Shown here: in pieces, positions 56,857 through 64,000 of the stretch | Layout: each line of letters starts with the position of its first letter | Position numbering within the stretch: position 1 is the first letter of the stretch | Origin: Aeromicrobium chenweiae | GTDB taxonomy: Bacteria; Actinomycetota; Actinomycetes; Propionibacteriales; Nocardioidaceae | DNA length: 64,000 nt | Direction: 5' to 3' | Assembly: GCF_003065605.1 (NCBI RefSeq) | Contig: NZ_CP026952.1 | Span: 434,001-498,000, forward strand | The notes under the pieces: model-generated | What the model was told of the DNA's origin: nothing | Database searches by the model: none | Seen by the model: the letters and a program-made list of their open reading frames with translations, nothing else | Program-made: the position numbers and the translations under genes

Positions 56857-58452
56857 ATGAGGCTCAGCCGGGTGGTCGGGGGTGTCGGCATCGCGATCGG
56901 TGCGGTGGCAGCGCGTGACCTGACGCAGAAGAAGCACGCACTGATGCGCAACTTCCCGGTGCTGGCCCACGCGCGCTACTGGCTGGAGACGATCGGTCCC
57001 GAGCTGCGGCAGTACATCGTCACCAGCAACGACGAGGAGCGTCCGTTCAGCCGGGACCAGCGCTCGTGGATCTACGCCTCCTCCAAGCAGGAGAACAACT
57101 ACTCGGGGTTCGGCACCGACAACGACATCGAGCACCTGCCGGGATACGCGATCATCAAGCACCGGACGTTCGCCGACTCGCTGCCGCACGATCACGCCGA
57201 GGACACCGGCCTGCCCAGCGCGAAGGTGCTCGGCGGGCCGCGGGGGAGGGCCAAGGCGTTCCGGCCCGAGTCGGTGGTCAACATCTCGGGCATGAGCTTC
57301 GGCTCGATGTCCGGCAACGCGATCCAGGCGCTGAACCGTGGCGCGCGGATCGCCGGGTGCATGCACAACACCGGTGAGGGTGGCCTCTCCCCGCACCACC
57401 GGCAGGGCGGCGACATCATCCTGCAGATCGGCACCGCGTACTTCGGCTGCCGCAACGACGACGGCACCTTCTCGCTCGACCGGCTCAAGGACGTCGTCGA
57501 GTCCGCTCCGGTCCGGGCGATCGAGATCAAGCTCTCGCAGGGCGCCAAGCCCGGCCTCGGCGGGCTGCTGCCCGCCGCCAAGGTCTCGCCCGAGATCAGC
57601 GAGATCCGGGGCATCCCGATGGGTCAGGACTGCGCGAGCCCGTCGCGGCACACCGCGTTCACCGACACCGACAGCCTGCTCGACTTCGTCGAGCTCATCG
57701 CGGCCGAGACGGGGGTCCCCGTGGGGATCAAGAGCGCAGTCGGGGAGATGGGCTTCTGGTCCGACCTCACGCGGCTGATGTCGCGCCGGGACCGGGGCGT
57801 GGACTTCGTGACGATCGACGGCGGCGAGGGCGGCACCGGCGCGTCGCCGCGCATCTTCGCCGACTCGATCGCGCTGCCGTTCCGGATGGGCTTCTCGCGG
57901 GTCTACGGGACGTTCGCCGCAGCGGGCCTGAGCGATGACGTCACGTTCATCGGCTCGGGCAAGCTCGGCCTGCCCGACAACGCGATCGTCGCGTTCGCGC
58001 TCGGCGCCGACATGGTGAGCGTCGCCCGTGAGGCGATGATGGCGGTCGGGTGCATCCAGTCGCAGAAGTGCCACACCGACCGGTGCCCCACGGGCGTGGC
58101 GACGCAGGATCCCTGGCTCGCGCACGGGCTCGACCCGGCCTCCAAGGGCGAGCGGTGCGCGCAGTACGTCCGCACGCTCCGCAAGGAGCTCGTGAAGGTC
58201 TCCGAGGCGGTCGGAGTGGCGCACCCGGGCCTCATCACCCCAGACGACATCGACATCCTGCGAGGCGACTACGAGTCGGACTCGCTGCACACGGCCTACG
58301 GCTACGAGGCGGGCTGGGGTGAGCTCGGTCCCGAGCTGGCACGTGAGATCACCGAGCTCATGGCGCCAGGCGGCTCCCGTCCGGAGAGGCGGTCGAGCGA
58401 GCAGGGAGAGGGCGAGAAGCCCCTGGGTCAGGACGTCGGGACCATCACCTGA
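56857..58452 (+). CDS. FMN-binding glutamate synthase family protein
   Basis: A 531-residue protein matching the central FMN/synthase domain of glutamate synthase, without the amidotransferase domain. A short N-terminal tail (about 1-30) looks membrane-associated (VVGGVGIAIGAVAAR). The barrel has NISGMSFGSMSG, AGCMHNTGEGGLSPHH (flavin site), EIKLSQGAKPG and DGGEGGTGASPR. A cysteine cluster, SQKCHTDRCPTG, is in the position of the 3Fe-4S site. Such stand-alone proteins may be ferredoxin-dependent glutamate synthase-like or work on other substrates. It lies just right of the island, and the tRNA-Lys promoter was probably its former upstream neighbour. Confidence 0.87.
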   Translation: MRLSRVVGGVGIAIGAVAARDLTQKKHALMRNFPVLAHARYWLETIGPELRQYIVTSNDEERPFSRDQRSWIYASSKQENNYSGFGTDNDIEHLPGYAIIKHRTFADSLPHDHAEDTGLPSAKVLGGPRGRAKAFRPESVVNISGMSFGSMSGNAIQALNRGARIAGCMHNTGEGGLSPHHRQGGDIILQIGTAYFGCRNDDGTFSLDRLKDVVESAPVRAIEIKLSQGAKPGLGGLLPAAKVSPEISEIRGIPMGQDCASPSRHTAFTDTDSLLDFVELIAAETGVPVGIKSAVGEMGFWSDLTRLMSRRDRGVDFVTIDGGEGGTGASPRIFADSIALPFRMGFSRVYGTFAAAGLSDDVTFIGSGKLGLPDNAIVAFALGADMVSVAREAMMAVGCIQSQKCHTDRCPTGVATQDPWLAHGLDPASKGERCAQYVRTLRKELVKVSEAVGVAHPGLITPDDIDILRGDYESDSLHTAYGYEAGWGELGPELAREITELMAPGGSRPERRSSEQGEGEKPLGQDVGTIT

Positions 58453-59695
58453 CGGCGTCGGACGCCCGCCGCTGCCGGTCCGCGCGGGGGAGGAAGAGCG
58501 AGACGAGGGTCGTCGGGAGGTCGCTGACCCCGATGAAGCCGCCGAGCGACTCTGCCCGCGTGGCAGCGTCGGTCAGGCCGGCGCCGTCTCCCTCGGGGGA
58601 GGCGTGCAGGACGCCCGGCTCGATCACCTGCGTCCCCTCGTCGTGCACGCGGAAGCGGAAGTGGGTGTTGTCCCGGAAGATCTCGATCGTGACGGTGCCC
58701 GATCCGTGCAGGAGGGCGTTCTCGATCAGGATGTCGGCGACCGCGTCGACCGCCTCCCGCCCGGCGCGCACCATCGCGGGATCAGCGCAGGGAATCACCA
58801 CGATCTCCCGGCCGGCCGCCTTCGCGCGGGCGGACCAGCGCTTCGCCGCATCGACGGCCACGATGGCGAGATCGACGGTCGAGGCCCGGTCCAGACGCCG
58901 ATCGTTCCCGCCCTCGAGCAGAGCAGTGACGACGCTGCTGAGCCGGTCGACCTGGGTGAGGCCGTGGTGCAGCTCGTCGGCGACAGTGGGAGGTGTCTCG
59001 GGCCAGAGCGTGAGGTCCTCGAGCGACAGCCGCAACGCGGTGATCGGCGTCCGCAGCTCGTGGGACGCGACGACGGCCAGGTTGCGCTCGCGTCGGACCA
59101 GCACGTCGAGCTGACCCGCGGCACTGCGCAGGGCGTCGCCCAGCTCCGCTGCCTCGCGCATGTTCGAGTGGTGGACCGGGGTGTCGAAGTGCCCCTCGCC
59201 GATACGGGTGGCATCGATCGCCAGCTGGTGGAAGGGATGCGCGAACCGCTTGGCGAGCAGCCAGCCGATCACCGCCGCGAGCACCGCGAGTCCCAGACCG
59301 ACCAGCACGAGGGACCACATGGCGTCCGACACGCGCCCCGCGCTGACGGCTGCTTCCTGCGTCAGGATGATGCGCGACCCGGTGTCGGCGACGGGTCGGG
59401 TCGCGGAGATGTCGTCGTCGTCGCGGGGCACCGTGCGGGTGCTGATGCGGGTGCCGTCCGCGGCCATGTACGTGAGCGTCTGGCCGTCCTGCGTCAGCTG
59501 GTCGAGGAAGGACCGCGTGACGTTCTCGGTGCCACGGGCGGCCACCGCGACGGAGACGAGGTCGGCCGCCTCACTGACGGACTCCCGCTCCTGGTTCTTG
59601 ACGAGATCGGCGGTCGAGTACGCCCGCACGACACCGAAGATGGCGATCATCCCCACGGTCATCGCGACCAGGGTCACCACCAGGCGTTCACGCAT
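58445..59695 (-). CDS. Sensor histidine kinase (HAMP type)
   Basis: Membrane histidine kinase, 416 residues. TM1 is about 5-23, an extracytoplasmic sensor about 24-125, TM2 about 127-147 and HAMP about 148-200. The phosphoacceptor His212 is in VVASHELRTPITAL. The ATPase part has IENALLHGSG (N-box), VHDEG (G1) and GDGAGLTDAATR (G2-like). The gene overlaps the response regulator's stop by 8 bp, so they form one operon. It stands downstream of the SipW/TasA genes on the same strand. Confidence 0.9.
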   Translation of the reverse strand: MRERLVVTLVAMTVGMIAIFGVVRAYSTADLVKNQERESVSEAADLVSVAVAARGTENVTRSFLDQLTQDGQTLTYMAADGTRISTRTVPRDDDDISATRPVADTGSRIILTQEAAVSAGRVSDAMWSLVLVGLGLAVLAAVIGWLLAKRFAHPFHQLAIDATRIGEGHFDTPVHHSNMREAAELGDALRSAAGQLDVLVRRERNLAVVASHELRTPITALRLSLEDLTLWPETPPTVADELHHGLTQVDRLSSVVTALLEGGNDRRLDRASTVDLAIVAVDAAKRWSARAKAAGREIVVIPCADPAMVRAGREAVDAVADILIENALLHGSGTVTIEIFRDNTHFRFRVHDEGTQVIEPGVLHASPEGDGAGLTDAATRAESLGGFIGVSDLPTTLVSLFLPRADRQRRASDAVR

Positions 59696-60434
59696 CGAGC
59701 TTGCTCTCCAGCCTGAAGCCCACGCCGCGGACCGTCACGATGCGCGAGGACGTCCCGCTGTCCTCGAGCTTCTGGCGCAGGCGTCCGATCGTCGTGTCGA
59801 GCGTCTTGGTGGAGCCGAACCAGTTCTCGTCCCAGACGTCGTCCATGACGCGCTCGCGAGTGAAGACCGCGCCGGGGGTCGACTGCAGGAGGGCCAGGAC
59901 GTCGAATTCCTTGGCGGTGACGGCCAGCTCGTCCGTGCCGACCCAGACGCGTCGCGCGTCGGCATCGACCCGCAGCGCGCTGCCGGTGCTGGGGGCAGGG
60001 GCCGCCGGCGTGGGCGCGGGCGCGGGGGCAGCCGGTGCGGGTGCCTCGGCGACCGGGGCGGTGCGCCGCAGCAGGGCGCGCGTGCGGGCCAGCAGCTCCG
60101 CGAGACCGAAGGGCTTGGCGAGGTAGTCGTCCGCCCCGACGTCAAGACCGACGACGCGATCGAGCTCACCGCCGCGGGCGGTCAGGATGAGCACTCCGCC
60201 GAGGTATCCACCGGCGCGGACGCGCCGGCAGACCTCCAGCCCGTCCACGTCGGGCAGGCCGAGGTCGAGCAGCACGAGGTCGATGTCGCCCGCCTGCACC
60301 CGCTCGATCGCGGGGAGGCCGGCGGAGGCCCGGTCGACCTCGTAGCCCTCACGCTCGAGGGTGCGGATCAGGGGAGCGGCGATCTGGTCGTCGTCCTCGA
60401 CGAGCAGCACATGGGAGGGCATTTCAGGAAGCAT
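59688..60434 (-). CDS. OmpR-family response regulator
   Basis: A 248-residue regulator. The receiver domain 1-120 has VLLVEDDDQ, the phosphoacceptor Asp in VLLDLGLPDVDG (57 or 53 by start), a Thr in LILTAR and the Lys in YLAKPFGL. A long Pro/Ala linker at about 130-160 precedes a winged-helix DNA-binding domain at 165-245 (ALLQSTPGAVFTRERVMDDVW, TLDTTIGRLRQKLEDSG). ATG at 60434 and 60422 are both possible. It partners the kinase that follows. The upstream membrane gene overlaps it. Confidence 0.9.
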   Translation of the reverse strand: MLPEMPSHVLLVEDDDQIAAPLIRTLEREGYEVDRASAGLPAIERVQAGDIDLVLLDLGLPDVDGLEVCRRVRAGGYLGGVLILTARGGELDRVVGLDVGADDYLAKPFGLAELLARTRALLRRTAPVAEAPAPAAPAPAPTPAAPAPSTGSALRVDADARRVWVGTDELAVTAKEFDVLALLQSTPGAVFTRERVMDDVWDENWFGSTKTLDTTIGRLRQKLEDSGTSSRIVTVRGVGFRLESKLDA

Positions 60435-60816
60435 ACGGCGACCGGGTCCTCCTCCTGGTGACTCTCCGGGGCTGGTCGGCGAGCAGCAGCCCGATCACCG
60501 CGATCGAGAGCGCGAGCGTCAACGCGCCGAGTGGACCGAACGGGTGGACGTCACGTCCCGGAAGGCCTGCCGTCGCAGCGAGGGCGACACTGCCTGCGCT
60601 CGCGGCCGCGATCAGCCCGAGGACGACCCGGGACTCCACGCAGTTGTCGCGATGGACCTTGAGCGTCGCCGCGGAGGTCACGACGATCGGCACGAGCATC
60701 AGGAGATCGATGTACGGGTCGTGGTCGCCACCGAGGAGGCGGACCAGGTGCACCAGGACGAGGAGTAGTCCCACGGCTGCGGCCGATCGCGAGGACGTGG
60801 TGTGTGCCATCTTCAT
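60424..60816 (-). CDS. Small membrane protein of the SipW cluster
   Basis: A 130-residue protein with four hydrophobic segments at about 12-28 (AAVGLLLVLVHLVRLL), 37-53, 68-85 and 94-112 (ALTLALSIAVIGLLL). It ends in a basic tail. No family recognised. Its ATG overlaps the stop of the Ig-repeat gene, and its end overlaps the response regulator's start, so it is coupled on both sides. It could be a signalling accessory of the kinase or an assembly factor of the surface protein. Confidence 0.7.
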   Translation of the reverse strand: MKMAHTTSSRSAAAVGLLLVLVHLVRLLGGDHDPYIDLLMLVPIVVTSAATLKVHRDNCVESRVVLGLIAAASAGSVALAATAGLPGRDVHPFGPLGALTLALSIAVIGLLLADQPRRVTRRRTRSPYAS

Positions 60817-62621
60817 CAGAAGTCCACGTCCAGCGGGCCGGACTCGGTGACGTCGCTCGTGCTGGTGGGGTTGCCGGCCAGGTCGGTGACCGAGGAGGAC
60901 GGGCTCCACACGATGTTGGCGGGCGTGGTCGAGCGGAGCGCGAGACTGCTGCTGCTCAGGATCTTGATCGTGACGACGGTGGCCACCCCCGTGTCGACGG
61001 GCACGGTCTCGGCCGAGATGCTCACGTCGCTGGAGTAGTCCACGAGCCACAGGGCGAAGTCGGCGTTGAGCTCGAGCGTGCCGAGTCGGAAGCTGCTCGG
61101 CGCGCTCACCTCGAGGGTGTCGCTCGAGAAGAACCCGCCCCTGACCCTGACCGTTCCGGAGGTCGCCGCACCGGACCAGCCCGAGTAGATCGAGCTGAGG
61201 TCCATCTGCTCGCTGAACGTGTAGACGATCGTGTCTCCCGCGTCGATGCGCCCGGCGACCCCGCCGTTGGTGGTCTGGATGTCGACTCCCTTGCCGGGCG
61301 TGTTGTCGACGATGCGGCCGGTCACCACCGCGGAGGTGGTCTGGGTGCCGTCGGTCTCGGTCAGCACGGCGCGGAGGTCGTAGCTCCCGTCGGTGACTCC
61401 CGCCGTGGCGAAGGAGCAGCTGTAGGGCGAGGTCGTGTCGGTGCAGATGTCGGTCCAGGCGTTCGCGCCGGCCACCGATCGCTGGATCTTGACCGAGCGG
61501 ATCGTGGTGCTCGACTGCGCCTGGGCCTGCAGCGTGACGTTGCCGCGGAGGTGGGTGCTGGGGGCGACGAGGGTGACCGAGGCGTTCTGGACCACGCGGT
61601 TGGCGATCGCCGTGGACGTCGTGACGTTGCCGGCCTTGTCGGTGGCCACGGCACGGAAGCCGTAGGTGCCGTTGCCGAGGCGGGTCGTGTCGCCCGAGCA
61701 GGTGAAGGGGGAGCTCGTCGTGACGCACACGTCGGTCCAGCTGGTGCCCGAGCCGGCCTGGACGACGACCTCGGCGATGCCGGAGTGGTCGTCGGCCGCG
61801 GTGGTGGTGAAGGTCTTGGTGCCCTTCAGGGGCGTGCCCGGGTCGGTCATCCTGACCGTCGGGGCGAGGTTGTCCACGACGACGCGGGTGACGACCGGGG
61901 ACGCGGACGTCGCGGTGCCGACCGTGGCCACGGCCCGTACGTCGTAGGTGCCGTTGGCGGCGAGCCGGGTGTCCGCCGAGCAGGTGTACGGCTTGGCGGT
62001 CGAGGTGCAGACCGTCGTCCAGCTCGTGCTGCCGGTCGGTGCGAACTCGACGCGCACCGAGGACACCGTGAGCGTGCCGACGTGGTTGACCGTCACCGCG
62101 GTGGCGACCGTTCCGCGCAGGAAGTCTCCGGGTCGGTCGAGCGACACCGTCAGGCTGTTCGCGACGGTGGTGCGGGCGGTGGCGGAGCCGGCTCGGTTGC
62201 CGGCCTTGTCGACCGCGACGGCACGCATGTCGTAGGCACCGTCCGGCACCGAGGTCGTGTTCCAGTCGCAGGTGTACGGGGCGGTCCAGGTCTCGCAGAT
62301 GGTGGTCCACGACGAGGTGCCGGCGGCCGCGTGCTGGATCGTGACGCTGTCGACGCCCGAGACGGCGTCCGTCGCGACCGCGGTGACCTTGCTCGTGCCC
62401 GCCAGGATCGTGGGCGGCGCGCTCATGCCGACGCTCGGCGGGGTCCAGTCGGCCGCGGCGGACACCGAGCTGGTCGACCGGGTGCTCGCGGTGAACGTGG
62501 CGGAGGACGACCCGGTGACGGCGACCGAGGCCACGACGGCCGCCACGGCACCGACGGCGAGGGACAGCCGGCGGGTGACGGTGGTCCTCCCGTCGCGGTG
62601 GCGGGGATGCGTCGAGGTCAT
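60816..62621 (-). CDS. Secreted Ig-like repeat surface protein
   Basis: A 601-residue protein. After a basic tail (MTSTHPRHRDGRTTVTRR) is a signal sequence (LSLAVGAVAAVVASVAVTG) that fits SipW-type cleavage before SSSATFTAS, as in TasA-like proteins. Four bacterial Ig-like repeats of about 90 residues follow, each with a SVxVxxG-SxWTxxC ... PYxCxxD ... DGxYDxRAVAxDxAGN pattern; the paired Cys in each repeat probably form a disulphide. The C-terminal 180 residues are a further beta domain. It is likely a cell-surface adhesin or matrix protein in one transcript with SipW. Confidence 0.83.
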   Translation of the reverse strand: MTSTHPRHRDGRTTVTRRLSLAVGAVAAVVASVAVTGSSSATFTASTRSTSSVSAAADWTPPSVGMSAPPTILAGTSKVTAVATDAVSGVDSVTIQHAAAGTSSWTTICETWTAPYTCDWNTTSVPDGAYDMRAVAVDKAGNRAGSATARTTVANSLTVSLDRPGDFLRGTVATAVTVNHVGTLTVSSVRVEFAPTGSTSWTTVCTSTAKPYTCSADTRLAANGTYDVRAVATVGTATSASPVVTRVVVDNLAPTVRMTDPGTPLKGTKTFTTTAADDHSGIAEVVVQAGSGTSWTDVCVTTSSPFTCSGDTTRLGNGTYGFRAVATDKAGNVTTSTAIANRVVQNASVTLVAPSTHLRGNVTLQAQAQSSTTIRSVKIQRSVAGANAWTDICTDTTSPYSCSFATAGVTDGSYDLRAVLTETDGTQTTSAVVTGRIVDNTPGKGVDIQTTNGGVAGRIDAGDTIVYTFSEQMDLSSIYSGWSGAATSGTVRVRGGFFSSDTLEVSAPSSFRLGTLELNADFALWLVDYSSDVSISAETVPVDTGVATVVTIKILSSSSLALRSTTPANIVWSPSSSVTDLAGNPTSTSDVTESGPLDVDF

Positions 62622-62700
62622 GCCTCCACCCTAGGAAGGAGCGATCCACGCAACTTCCACACGAATGCCCCAGCATCTCCACATCTGCGCGAACGACAAC

Positions 62701-62729
62701 GTGCCGCCGATCACATGGATCGGCGGCAC
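62701..62729 (-). terminator. Hairpin between the TasA-like and Ig-repeat genes
   Basis: GTGCCGCCGAT and ATCGGCGGCAC form a perfect 11-bp stem with a 7-nt loop, 44 bp after the TasA-like stop codon. It has no clear T-run, so it may only attenuate read-through into the Ig-repeat gene. Confidence 0.6.
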
Positions 62730-62773
62730 GGCGTCAAGCGGGCCGGGGGTGCCCGCAAGCGGTGGGGGACGCA

Positions 62774-63295
62774 CTAGTCGTCGGTGCTGGGGTCGGCCTG
62801 GACCGACTGCCACTGGAAGCTGGCTGCGGCCGTCCTGCCCTGGCCGGTGTTGGTGACGGCCGGGTCGAGCTCGACCCGGAAGGCGTAGTCGTTGGCCTCG
62901 CCCGGGCCGACCACTCCGAGATCGGTCGACCCGCCTGCGGCGAGATCTCCGAACGTGCCGGCGTAGACGACCCGCTCGGCGGTCGTGTTGGTGATGACCA
63001 TCGACAGGCCGCCCCCGAACGGGTTGACCGACTCGGTCTCGGTGAGCTGCAGCCTCACGAACCGGGTGGCCGTGTTCCTGATCGTCAGGCTTGCGTTGAC
63101 GACGTCACCGGGCTTGATGTTGCTCGCGTCGAAGATCGCGGCACGGTCCCTGGAGTTGGCCTGGGTCAGCGGCCCGGAGGCGACCGAGCTGATCGTGACC
63201 GAGCGGGTCGAGGGGTACGTCGCACCCGAGCTGACGGCGATGGCACTGGCACCGACGGCCGTGGCGATCGGCAGGAGGATCTTGAAGCTCTTCAC
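62774..63295 (-). CDS. TasA/CalY-like secreted protein
   Basis: A 173-residue protein. The signal sequence is MKSFKILLPIATAVGASAIAVSSG, followed by ATYPSTRSVTI, the short hydrophobic start of mature TasA/camelysin proteins. The mature part has GDVVNASLTIRNTATRFVRLQL and EANDYAFRVELD, typical of the family, which assembles into extracellular fibres in bacilli. It is encoded 23 bp after the SipW-like signal peptidase gene, its probable processing enzyme. The function in actinobacteria is not settled. Confidence 0.8.
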   Translation of the reverse strand: MKSFKILLPIATAVGASAIAVSSGATYPSTRSVTISSVASGPLTQANSRDRAAIFDASNIKPGDVVNASLTIRNTATRFVRLQLTETESVNPFGGGLSMVITNTTAERVVYAGTFGDLAAGGSTDLGVVGPGEANDYAFRVELDPAVTNTGQGRTAAASFQWQSVQADPSTDD

Positions 63296-63318
63296 AGCGG
63301 TGTCCTGGGGCCGGTTCG

Positions 63319-63918
63319 TCAGGCGGACTGCACGGTGTCGCGGCCATGGGCGGCGACGGGGCGCGTCTTCTCGCGGCGACCGGCGCCGATGGCGCGGGCC
63401 AGCTCGACGAGGCTGGCGAGGGCGATGAGCGCGGCGGGGATCCCGATCACCATCATCCGGATCTCCCGGTCGGCGAGGGCCACGAAGATCCAGCCGGCGT
63501 AGGGCACGGTGTGGCGGACCACGGGCTGCTCACCCTTGGTGAGGCTGAACTTCCACGGGTCGGGGTCGGGGTTGGCGTCGCCCTGCGTCTGGAGCTGGCG
63601 GACGCCGCCCTTGAGGGTCTTGTCCTTGACGATGCGGTGCGTCACGAGGTTGGTGACGCCGCTGCTGGCGGGCGGCAGGTACGTGATGACGTCCCCGACC
63701 TTCAGGTCGTCCACTGGCACGGGCTCCTCGAAGGCGATCGAGCCCTTCTCGAACGTGCCGGACATCGACCCGCCGGTGATCACGTAGCGCTCGTACCCGA
63801 ACAGGCTCGGCGCGAGGTACGCGACGCCGGCCAGGGTGGCCAGGACCGACAGGAGGGTGATGAGGCCCGAGCCGATGCGGGCAGCGGGGCTGCGGCGGGG
63901 GCTGTGCTTGCGGCTCAT
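63319..63918 (-). CDS. sipW: Signal peptidase I, SipW type
   Basis: A 199-residue membrane signal peptidase. TM1 is about 17-40 (GLITLLSVLATLAGVAYLAP) and a C-terminal TM about 150-175. The catalytic serine is Ser51 in ITGGSMSGTF. The second catalytic residue is His94 in VTHRIV instead of Lys, the Ser-His arrangement that marks SipW/ER-type enzymes. It would cleave the TasA-like protein and perhaps the Ig-repeat protein. It is the first visible gene of the minus-strand cluster. Confidence 0.88.
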   Translation of the reverse strand: MSRKHSPRRSPAARIGSGLITLLSVLATLAGVAYLAPSLFGYERYVITGGSMSGTFEKGSIAFEEPVPVDDLKVGDVITYLPPASSGVTNLVTHRIVKDKTLKGGVRQLQTQGDANPDPDPWKFSLTKGEQPVVRHTVPYAGWIFVALADREIRMMVIGIPAALIALASLVELARAIGAGRREKTRPVAAHGRDTVQSA

Positions 63919-63963
63919 GATCGGCTCCTGTCGAGATCGGCGGGGTTCTCAACCCCAAGGACA

Positions 63964-63985
63964 GGGGGCGCCGGACGGCGCCCCC
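63964..63985. terminator. Strong GC hairpin upstream of sipW
   Basis: GGGGGCGCC and GGCGCCCCC form a perfect 9-bp stem around GGAC. It lies about 45 bp ahead of the sipW start and most likely terminates the gene beyond the window edge, so sipW begins a new transcript. Confidence 0.6.
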
Positions 63986-64000
63986 GTGGACGTCAGCCGG

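Noticed and set aside
56134-58290. Open minus frame of about 718 codons antisense to the gltB-like gene
   Set aside because: High-GC antisense artefact; the plus strand carries the flavin and Cys motifs.
60424-62682. One long minus frame of about 752 codons over the Ig-repeat and small membrane genes
   Set aside because: The first 620 residues are a shifted reading of the Ig-repeat gene; only the last 130 residues are a real protein.
1-64000. CRISPR array, rRNA genes, replication origin or riboswitch
   Set aside because: No regularly spaced short repeats, no rRNA sequence, no DnaA-box cluster and no riboswitch core were seen.

Overview
The window is high-GC actinobacterial DNA with GTG/TTG starts, AGGAGG-type ribosome binding sites and many ATGA/GTGA start-stop overlaps. 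A bfaA/bfaB (tmsA/tmsB) pair for 10-methyl branched fatty acids, a DprE1-like-fold oxidoreductase, an LCP protein and FrnE/Gal80-like genes fit the Nocardioidaceae (Aeromicrobium or Nocardioides). The genus is an inference, not read from a marker gene.

Layout. 1-3.3 kb: a TetR regulator, a decayed FrnE-type DsbA gene, a Gal80-like oxidoreductase and a divergent SnoaL-like protein. 3.3-3.7 kb: a broken tyrosine integrase against the 3' end of a tRNA-Glu gene, the scar of an old element. 3.7-7.9 kb: a zincin, a pirin, 3-dehydroquinate dehydratase (aroQ) and the 10-methyl fatty acid pair. 8-18.8 kb: a cell-surface glycopolymer locus with two large paralogous glycosyltransferases, a UDP-sugar dehydrogenase, an acyltransferase-SGNH protein, a CDP-glycerol glycerophosphotransferase and a small membrane protein, plus an unusual 81-bp tandem repeat between two convergent genes. 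18.8-33.6 kb: chromosomal housekeeping and metabolic genes (xthA, a peptidoglycan hydrolase, a FUSC-type exporter, a gamma-Glu hydrolase, SDR, DnaQ-like exonuclease, alpha/beta hydrolase, PlsC, YhhN, ArsR plus SRPBCC pair, amidohydrolase, VOC protein, LCP ligase).

33.7-56.7 kb is a genomic island. It begins at the 5' end of a tRNA-Lys gene and is bounded by a perfect 23-bp direct repeat; the right copy lies just upstream of a gltB-like gene. It is a defence and mobility island: AAA+ ATPase with a DUF6414 protein, two divergent modules each pairing a DDE-transposase-like protein with a catalytically degenerate tyrosine-recombinase-like protein, an orphan MbcA/Xre-type antitoxin-like protein, a possible pPIWI-associated nuclease-like protein, a PIN-GNAT-ASCH fusion with a separate ASCH protein, an AbiTii protein, an exonuclease-BRCT-Lsr2 fusion, an IF2N-HTH-HTH regulator and an AbiEi/AbiEii toxin-antitoxin pair with a clear palindromic operator. 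The paired recombinase modules are the best candidate for an undescribed system.

56.8-64 kb: an FMN-dependent glutamate synthase-family protein, then a six-gene minus-strand cluster: SipW-type signal peptidase, TasA/CalY-like protein, a large Ig-repeat surface protein, a small membrane protein, an OmpR-type response regulator and a histidine kinase. This looks like a dedicated secreted-fibre or surface-protein system with its own two-component regulator.
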